Position numbers and translations under genes: made by a program. From Actinomyces ruminis (lineage in GTDB: Bacteria; Actinomycetota; Actinomycetes; Actinomycetales; Actinomycetaceae), in assembly GCF_002154335.2 (NCBI RefSeq), contig NZ_MTPX02000069.1, positions 1 to 40,268 on the forward strand: a DNA stretch of 40,268 bases, given 5' to 3'. Each line of letters opens with the position of its first letter. Position 1 is the first letter of the stretch. Under the pieces are notes generated by a model, which had not been told where the DNA came from, did no database searches, and was given only the letters and a program-made list of their open reading frames with translations. Of this stretch, positions 34,183 through 40,268 are shown piece after piece.

Positions 34183-34243
34183 CTGTTTGGACCGCCTACG
34201 TCAGTTTAGATCGGCACGCGGCACACAACGGCGGTCCAAACAG
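34183..34243. repeat. 14-bp inverted repeat upstream of lipoprotein B
   Basis: CTGTTTGGACCGCC (34183-34196) and GGCGGTCCAAACAG (34230-34243) are perfect reverse complements 33 bp apart. They lie 57-117 bp upstream of the lipoprotein B start codon, between it and the rpsA terminator, a likely promoter or leader position. It could be a paired operator or a leader hairpin. Confidence 0.6.
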
Positions 34244-34290
34244 GGGAGCGCTACCCAAACGTGCCGCGACGCCGAACCAGCCCGCATGCC

Positions 34291-34328
34291 ATTGGGGCCC
34301 GTCCACCGGATGGTGGACGGGCCCCAAT
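34291..34328 (-). terminator. Strong hairpin terminator after rpsA
   Basis: ATTGGGGCCCGTCCACC (34291-34307) and GGTGGACGGGCCCCAAT (34312-34328) form a perfect 17-bp stem with a 4-nt loop, 57 bp beyond the rpsA stop. There is no U tract. It separates rpsA from the lipoprotein/coaE genes. Confidence 0.75.
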
Positions 34329-34384
34329 CGTGGCTAGTCATCGGCCGTTGGGACCGATGCGGGCGGCCGCTTAGGCGACCGAGA

Positions 34385-35835
34385 TCAGTTGCCGGTCAGC
34401 TTCTCGCGCAGTGCGGCGAGTGCCTCGTCGGAGGCCAGCGTGCCGGTGGCCTCGGGCTGGGCCGAAGAGAAGGAGGTGGAGTCCACGGGGGCGGCGCCTC
34501 CATCCTCCTGGTCCTCCTCCAGGGCGCGGGCGACCTGCGCCTTGTGAGCCTCCCAGCGGGCCTGCGCGGCCGCGTACTCGGCCTCCCAGGCCTCCCGCTG
34601 CGCCTCGTAACCCTCGAGCCACTCGTTGGTCTCCGGGTCGAAGCCCTCGGGGTACTTGTAGTTGCCGTTCTCGTCGTACTCGGCGGCCATACCGTACAGC
34701 GACGGGTCGAAGTCGTCGGAATTGGGGTCCACCCCGTCGTTGGCCTGCTTGAGCGACAGGGAGATGCGGCGACGGTCCAGGTCGATGTCGATGACCTTGA
34801 CGAAGACCTCGTCACCGACCTTGACGACCTGCTCGGGCAGCTCCACGTGACGCTGAGCCAGCTCGGAGATGTGGACCAGGCCCTCGATGCCGTCCTCCAC
34901 GCGCACGAACGCGCCGAAGGGAACCAGCTTGGTGACCTTGCCGGGCACAACCTGGCCGATGGCGTGCGTGCGGGCGAAGGCCTGCCACGGGTCCTCCTGG
35001 GTCGCCTTCAGCGACAGGGAGACGCGCTCGCGGTCGAAGTCGACGTCGAGCACCTCGACGGTGACCTCCTGGCCGACCTCCACGACCTCGGACGGGTGGT
35101 CGATGTGCTTCCAGGACAGCTCGGAGACGTGGACCAGACCGTCCACGCCGCCCAGGTCCACGAAGGCCCCGAAGTTGACGATGGAGGAGACCACGCCGGT
35201 GCGCACCTGGCCCTTCTGCAGGGTCTGCAGGAAGTTGGTGCGAACCTCGGACTGGGTCTGCTCCAGCCAGGCGCGGCGGGACAGGACCACGTTGTTGCGG
35301 TTCTTGTCCAGTTCGATGATCTTGGCCTCGAGCTCGCGGCGACGTAGGGCTGCAGGTCGCGCACGCGGCGCATCTCCACCAGGGAGGCGGGCAGGAAGCC
35401 GCGCAGGCCGACGTCGAGGATGAGGCCGCCCTTGACGACCTCGATGACGGTGCCGGACACGACGCCGTCCTCCTCCTTGATGCGTTCGATGGTGCCCCAG
35501 GCGCGCTCGTACTGGGCGCGCTTCTTGCTCAGCAGCAGGCGGCCCTCCTTGTCCTCCTTCTGGAGGACAAGGGCCTCGATCTCGTCGCCGACGGAGACGA
35601 TCTCCTCGGGGTCGACATCGTGCTTGATCGACAGTTCGCGAGCGAGGATGACGCCCTCGGTCTTGTAGCCGATGTCAAGCAGGACCTCATCGCGGTCCAC
35701 CTTGACAACGGTGCCCTCGACGATGTCGCCGTCATCGAAGTACTTGATGGTCTCGTCGACGGCGGCGAGGATCTCCTCGGTCGAGCCTATGTCGTTGACG
35801 GCGACCGGGGCGGGGCTGGGCGTGGTTGTGGTCAT
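34385..35835 (-). CDS. rpsA: 30S ribosomal protein S1 (one frameshift)
   Basis: mRNA-binding protein of the small ribosomal subunit. 483 residues, close to the 481 of M. tuberculosis. There are four S1 RNA-binding repeats: GDIVEGTVVKVDRDEVLLDIGYKTEGVI (about 36-105), VVSGTVIEVVKGGLILDVGLRGFLPASLVE, GQVRTGVVSSIVNFGAFVDLGGVDGLVHVSELS and GQVVPGKVTKLVPFGAFVRVEDGIEGLVHISELA. An acidic actinobacterial tail follows (YGMAAEYDENGNYKYPEGFDPETNEWLEGYE). Near 35339 one G is missing (GTCGCCGCG instead of GTCGGCCGCG), splitting the second and third repeats. The gene is essential in most bacteria, so the break is almost surely not real. The start is the ATG at 35835. Confidence 0.96.
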
Positions 35836-35932
35836 TGAGTGGTTGCTCCGAATATGGACAGAAGGGTCGGGTCAGTAGATACCACACGTCCCCCGCCGCA
35901 CGGACCGGCCCGGACCGGTACCGCACCACGGT

Positions 35933-35954
35933 TGGGTGCCGCGGACGGCACCCA
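35933..35954 (-). terminator. Possible terminator between polA and rpsA
   Basis: TGGGTGCC (35933-35940) and GGCACCCA (35947-35954) form an 8-bp stem with a 6-nt loop, 149 bp beyond the polA stop and 98 bp before the rpsA start. The 267-bp gap must also hold the rpsA promoter, which I could not place. Confidence 0.4.
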
Positions 35955-36102
35955 GGGTCGTGCGCGTCAGACCATACCAGCACGTTCCCAATCCGTGACT
36001 TGTAGGCGGGTCACAAACCCGGTCCGCATTTGCGTGGAATACCTCACGCCGACGCCCGGAGGCAGACCGGTGGCGGCGTCGACGGGCGCTTCAGCCGACG
36101 GC

Positions 36103-38872
36103 TCAGTGGGCGGCGTCACGCCAGGTGGCGCCGCGGCCCACGGACACGTCCAGCGGCACGGACAGCGTGGCCGCCCCGCTCATGCGCGTACGCACCAGTT
36201 CCTCGACGGCGTCGGCCTCCCCCGGGGCGATCTCCAGCAGCAGCTCGTCATGGATCTGCAGCAGCATGCGGGAGCGCAGGCCCGCCGCGGTCAGGCTCTC
36301 GGCGACGTCGACCATGGCCTGCTTGACGATGTCGGCCGCGCTGCCCTGGATGGGGGCGTTCAGGGCGGCGCGCTCGGCCATCTCCCGCCGCTGCCGGTTG
36401 TCGCTGTTCAGGTCGGGCAGGTAGCGCCGACGGCCGAACATGGTCTGCGTCCACCCGTCGCGGCGGGCCTGCTCGACCACGTGCTCCAGGTAGTCGTGCA
36501 CCCGGCCGAAGCGGGCGAAGTAGGCCTCCCGCAGCCCGGCGGCCTCAGCGGTGTCCACCCCCAGCTGGCGCGCCAGGCCGAAGGTGGACAGCCCGTAGGC
36601 CAGCCCGTAGCTCATGGCCTTGACGTGGCTGCGCTGCTGGGGGGTCACCTCGTCGATCCCGATGCCGTGGACCATTGCCGCCACATAGCGGTGCAGGTCC
36701 TCCCCGGAGCGGAAGGCCTCGATCAAGGCCTCGTCGCCGGACAGGTGCGCCATGATGCGCATCTCGATCTGCGAGTAGTCGGCGGTCAGCAGGCACTCGT
36801 AGCCGTCGCCGACGGTAAAGGCCTCGCGGATGCGCATGCCCTCCTCGGTGCGAGCGGGAATGTTCTGCAGATTGGGGTCGGTGGAGGACAGTCGGCCGGT
36901 GGCGGCAATGGTCTGCTGGAAAGTGGTGTGGATGCGGCCGTCGGGCGCGATCGCCTTGCGCAGCCCCTCCACGGTCTGCCGCAGCTTGATGGCATCGCGG
37001 TGCTCGAGCAGGTGCTCCAGGAAGGGGTGACTGGTCTTGACATACAGGGAGGCCAGGGCGTCGGCGTCAGTGGTGTAGCCGGTCTTGGTGCGCCGCGTCT
37101 TGGGCATCTTCAGCTCGTCGAAGAGCACGGTCTGCAGCTGCTTGGGACTGGACAGGTTCAGCTCGTGCCCGGCGGCCGCGAAGGCGCCCTCGGCGGCGTG
37201 GGTCACCCGGGCGTCGAGCTCGGTCTGGCGCGCCGCCAGGACGGCGTCGTCGACGGCGATGCCGGCATCCTCCATCCCCGTCAGGGTCGCCGCCACCGGC
37301 ATCTCCAGGTCGGTGTACAGGTCGAGGACGCCGCGCTGACGCATCTGCTCCTCCAGGGCCCGCTGCAGGGGCAGGAGCACGGCCGCCCGGCGGGCGGCGG
37401 CGAGCGCGGTGGCCGCGGGGGCGTCGTCGGCGAGGGACTCGAGGTCGAAGGCGCTCTGCGGCTGGTCGTCCTGCGGTGCGGACAGCGCCTCCAGATCGAT
37501 GCCGAGCCACCGCTGCGCCAGCGAGCCGACGTCGTAGGAGCGCTGCTCGGGGCGGCACAGGTAGCCGGCGAGCGACGGGTCCGCCACCACCCCATCCAGG
37601 GCGATACCCCGGGCGTGCAGGGCGTGCCAGGAGCCTTTGGCGTCGGCTACCACCTTGGGCTGGTCGGTGTCGGCGAGCAGAGCGAAAAGGGCCTGTTCGT
37701 CGGCGGGATCCAGCAGGGACAAGTCTGCGACCAGAGCGACGACGCGTCGGAGACGGCCACCATGGTCGCATCCCCCCGGCCGGGTGCAGGGAGCCGACCA
37801 CGTCCAGCCCGAGCGGCCGGTGCTCGCGCGCGGCCAGGTTCGTCTCCAGCCAGGCGGTGACCGCACCCGGGTCGACGTCATGTCCGACGGCGGCAATGCG
37901 CAGCTTCTCCAGGCGGGCGGTGGGCGAGTCGACGTCGCTGGGCCGAGCGGCGTCGGCGAAGGGCAGGACCCGCTCGGAGCGCTGCTGGAGGTTGCGGAAC
38001 TCCAACGCATCCATGATGCGGGCGAGTTCTTCCCGGTTGGCGCCGGTGAGCTTGAGATCGACGGCGGGGTCGAGCCCCAGGTCCAGGTCGGTGAGCAGGT
38101 GGTTCAGGCGGCGGTTGCGCAGCACGTCGTCGAGGTGGTCGCGCAGGGACTGGCCGGCCTTGCCCTTGATCTGGTCGGCGTTGGCGATGACGCCCTCGAG
38201 TCCGTCGTACAGGCGGATCCACTTTGCGGCGGTCTTGGGGCCGACCCCGGGCACGCCCGGCAGGTTGTCTGAGGTCTCGCCGACCAGCGCCGCCAGGTGC
38301 GGGTAACGCTCGGGGGTGACGCCGTAACGCTCCTCCACTTCGGCCGGGGTCATGCGTCGCAGGGTGGACACGCCCTTGATCGGGTACAGCACGGTGCAGT
38401 GCTCGGTGACCGTCTGGAAGGAGTCGCGGTCCCCGGAGCACACCAGCACCTCCATGCCCTCGCGCTGTCCCTGGACGGCCAAGGTGGCGAGGATGTCGTC
38501 GGCCTCGTACCCGGGAGAGGTCACCGTGGGCACTCCCATGGCCGTCAGCACGTCCTGCAGCAGTTCCACCTGTCCGGCGAAGGCGGGCGGGGTCTCATCG
38601 CGGGTGCTCTTGTACTCGGCGTACTCGCGGGTGCGGAAGGTGCCGCCGGGCAGATCGAAGGCGACCGCGACGTGCGTGGGCTGCTCCTGCTCCAGCAGGG
38701 ACAGGAACATGGACACGAAGCCGTAGACCGCATTGGTGGACTGCCCGGTGGTTGTGGTGAAGTTCTCGACCGGCAGGGCGTAGAAGGCACGGAAGGCCAT
38801 GGAGTGCCCGTCGATCAGGAGGAGCGTTCCGGCGTCCGGGGCGGCAGGGCTGGTCTCGATGGTGCTCACCAT
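36103..38872 (-). CDS. polA: DNA polymerase I (two adjacent frameshifts)
   Basis: Repair and Okazaki-fragment polymerase. Three domains: a 5' nuclease (residues 1-310; LLIDGHSMAFRAFYALP, GYEADDILATLA, GVPGVGPKTAAKWI), a 3'-5' exonuclease-like domain (about 330-520), and the polymerase with motif A LTADYSQIEMRIMAHLSGDEAL, motif B HVKAMSYGLAYGLSTFGLA and motif C QIHDELLLE. The exonuclease motif reads GLDVVGS instead of the Asp-x-Glu of E. coli, so proofreading is probably absent, as in mycobacterial PolA. Two single-base losses lie near 37774 (a G run on the coding strand) and 37740; between them the third frame reads MVAVSDASS. Restored length is 923 residues. The ATG is 14 bp from the divergent thioesterase start. 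Confidence 0.95.
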
Positions 38873-38886
38873 GACAGCCTAAGGGC

Positions 38887-39411
38887 ATGAGTGAAAAGGA
38901 CCCCGCATCTGACGGCGTGGACATGCCCGTGGCCTTCCCAGCCGCCTCTGCCCGCCCCTTCCCGGTGCCGCGGCCTGCCGGCTCCGCGGTTTCCGCTACC
39001 AGTGCCCTGGGAGCTTCCGGGCTGGCGGACGCGCAGGCCGGCACCCTCATGTCGACCCTGCACATGGAGCTTCAGGAATGTTCGGCCGAGCACACGGTGG
39101 TGCGCATGCCGGTGGACGGCGCCCGACAGGTCACCGGGGTGATGCATGGCGGGGCCAGCGCGGCACTGATAGAGACGGCCGCCTCCGTGGCGGCACGGGA
39201 AGGGGCGCCCACGGGTACGTCCCCGGTGGGCACCGACCTGCAGGTCAGTCACCTGCGGCCGGCACGCCGCGGCTGGGTGACGGCGGTTACCACTCCCCTG
39301 CACCGCGGTCGGCGCACCGCCGTCTACCGCGTGGAGGTCAGCGACGAGAACGGGCGCATGGTTGCGCACGGCACCCTGCGCTGTCTGTACGTGGACGTCG
39401 ACGGCGCCTGA
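38887..39411 (+). CDS. PaaI-type hotdog-fold thioesterase
   Basis: Predicted acyl-CoA thioesterase, 174 residues. The first 45 residues are Pro/Ala-rich and unconserved; the hotdog domain follows with the active-site helix VMHGGASAALIETAASVAA (about 94-112), PVGTDLQVSHLRPARRGWVTAVTTPLHRGRRTAVYRVEVSDENGRMVAHGTL. HGG-x-SA-x-x-x-E/D is the PaaI signature. A thioesterase also neighbours polA and pdtaR in mycobacteria. The ATG at 38887 is 14 bp from the divergent polA ATG, leaving no room for two promoters; an internal ATG (38923) would relieve this and lose only linker. Convergent with pdtaR 34 bp away. Intact. Confidence 0.83.
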   Translation: MSEKDPASDGVDMPVAFPAASARPFPVPRPAGSAVSATSALGASGLADAQAGTLMSTLHMELQECSAEHTVVRMPVDGARQVTGVMHGGASAALIETAASVAAREGAPTGTSPVGTDLQVSHLRPARRGWVTAVTTPLHRGRRTAVYRVEVSDENGRMVAHGTLRCLYVDVDGA

Positions 39412-39445
39412 GCCGCGCAGACGTCGGCAGCCACCGGGACGGCGT

Positions 39446-40057
39446 TCAGGACTCCTTCTTGGCGCCGCCAATCTGCTCGATGACGGCGTCGGCAACCTCA
39501 CGCATGGTCAGGCGCCGGTTCATGGAGGTCTTCTGCAGCCAGCGGAAGGCATCTGGTTCGCTCAGTCCCATCTGCTCCATGAGCAGGCCCTTGGCACGAT
39601 CCACGCGCTTGCGGGTCTCGAAGCGCTCCTGCAGATCGGAGATCTCCGCCTCCAGGGAGCGGATCTCGTCGTGGCGGGACATGGCGATCTCAATGGCGGG
39701 GATCAGCTCGGCCGGCGTGAAGGGCTTGACCACATAGGCCATGGCGCCGGCGGCGCCGGCCCGCTCGACCAGCTCGGTCTGGGAGAAGGCAGTCAGCATC
39801 ACGACGGCGCATCCGTGCGCGTCGATGATGCGCTCGGCAGCCGTGATGCCGTCGAGCACGGGCATCTTCACGTCCATGACGCACAGATCGGGCTCGTACT
39901 CGTCGGCGAGGCGAATCGCCTCCTCCCCGTTCGCGGCCTCGGCTACGACCTCGTAGCCGGCATCGGTCAGGGTCTCGACGATGTCCAAACGGATCAGGGT
40001 CTCGTCCTCGGCGACAAGGACTCTGCGGGTTCGGGAAGTAGCGGACTCGTTGCTCAC
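39446..40057 (-). CDS. pdtaR: ANTAR-domain response regulator PdtaR
   Basis: Two-component response regulator that binds RNA and antiterminates transcription. 203 residues: receiver domain (residues 12-125) with acidic pocket VAEDET (Glu17/Asp18), phosphorylated Asp62 in LCVMDVKMP, Thr89 in MLTA and Lys111 in VVKPFT. A coiled-coil linker (IRSLEAEISDLQERFETRKRVDRAKGLLM) leads into the ANTAR RNA-binding domain (about 137-198) with SEPDAFRWLQKTSMNRRLTMREVADAVI. The relative is Rv1626/PdtaR of M. tuberculosis, which works with the kinase PdtaS; no kinase gene lies in this window. The start is GTG at 40057. Intact. Confidence 0.92.
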   Translation of the reverse strand: MSNESATSRTRRVLVAEDETLIRLDIVETLTDAGYEVVAEAANGEEAIRLADEYEPDLCVMDVKMPVLDGITAAERIIDAHGCAVVMLTAFSQTELVERAGAAGAMAYVVKPFTPAELIPAIEIAMSRHDEIRSLEAEISDLQERFETRKRVDRAKGLLMEQMGLSEPDAFRWLQKTSMNRRLTMREVADAVIEQIGGAKKES

Positions 40058-40123
40058 GCCCCGATCCTAGTATGCTTGCGGACGTCGTGAGGCCCGCACG
40101 CCGCCCCGCGTGTGAGCTAACGC

Positions 40124-40197
40124 GCCTCCGTAGCCCAATTGGCAGAGGCATCCGACTCAAAATCGGAGTGTTGTGGGTTCGAGTCCCACCGGAGGTA
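40124..40197 (+). tRNA. tRNA-Leu (CAA), short variable loop
   Basis: A 74-nt cloverleaf. The acceptor is GCCTCCG/CGGAGGT with a G-U first pair and discriminator A. The anticodon stem TCCGA/TCGGA encloses loop CTCAAAA, anticodon CAA. The T arm is GTGGG-TTCGAGT-CCCAC. Between the anticodon and T stems are only five bases (GTGTT), so this is a class I tRNA, unlike usual leucine tRNAs with a long variable arm. CCA is not encoded. Confidence 0.88.
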
Positions 40198-40202
40198 CAA
40201 AT

Positions 40203-40237
40203 TCGCCCGGAACCGCAACGAAAGCGGTTCCGGGCGA
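40203..40237 (+). terminator. Terminator after tRNA-Leu
   Basis: TCGCCCGGAACCGC (40203-40216) and GCGGTTCCGGGCGA (40224-40237) form a perfect 14-bp stem with a 7-nt loop, followed by TTCGTCTATTCTG. It lies 5 bp after the tRNA. Strong intrinsic terminator. Confidence 0.85.
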
Positions 40238-40268
40238 TTCGTCTATTCTGTCTACTCCCATCGAAAAC

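Overview
The window is about 70% G+C, with GTG/TTG starts, short gaps and actinobacterial gene order. The syntenic block polA-rpsA-coaE-uvrB with pdtaR nearby, the eukaryote-type UDP-glucose pyrophosphorylase, a LexA-type box of TCGAAC-N4-GTTCGA form at uvrA and the Gly-Cys-Val/Val tRNA cluster point to an Actinomycetota member, most probably Actinomycetaceae (Actinomyces-like). The genus is an inference from gene content; nothing was searched.

Layout. 1-9.0 kb, minus strand: MFS transporter, uvrC, a BglG/LicT antiterminator, a RAT/terminator, a beta-glucoside PTS permease and a GH1 6-phospho-beta-glucosidase, then a DUF817 membrane protein. 9.1-11.0 kb, plus strand: two adjacent HAD-IIB phosphatases. 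11.0-11.5 kb: tRNA Gly-Cys-Val(GAC) on minus, divergent from tRNA-Val(CAC) on plus. 11.5-12.0 kb: a gene-free stretch with a symmetric inverted repeat array and a long hairpin. 12.1-13.4 kb: UDP-glucose pyrophosphorylase. 13.5-18.4 kb: two tandem paralogous large membrane proteins. 18.4-21.2 kb: uvrA, with a LexA-type box upstream. 21.5-24.4 kb: an ABC ATPase and FtsX-like permease. 24.6-25.8 kb: a DUF1963-like protein and a YCII protein. 25.8-38.9 kb, minus strand: ctpE-like P-type ATPase, TerC with a riboswitch-like leader, uvrB, lipoprotein A, coaE, lipoprotein B, rpsA and polA (listed by ascending coordinate; transcription runs the other way). 38.9-40.2 kb: a hotdog thioesterase, the ANTAR regulator PdtaR and a tRNA-Leu(CAA).

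All three UvrABC nucleotide-excision components and DNA polymerase I, which fills the excised gap, lie within 33 kb. The bgl genes form a self-contained uptake and hydrolysis unit controlled by antitermination. TerC and the P-type ATPase look like a metal-ion (Mn/Ca) homeostasis pair.

A dominant property of this sequence is damage. Thirteen genes, including the normally essential rpsA, are broken by about 23 frameshifts, and every one resolves as the loss of single bases, often in short G or C runs. I interpret these mostly as uncorrected sequencing or assembly deletions and give each affected gene as one full-length CDS with its frameshift positions. I saw no insertion sequences, prophage, CRISPR array or obvious undescribed multi-gene system. 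The most interesting items are regulatory and repeat elements: the TerC leader, the bgl RAT, the symmetric CACGACC array, the lipoprotein duplication around coaE, and a short-variable-loop tRNA-Leu.
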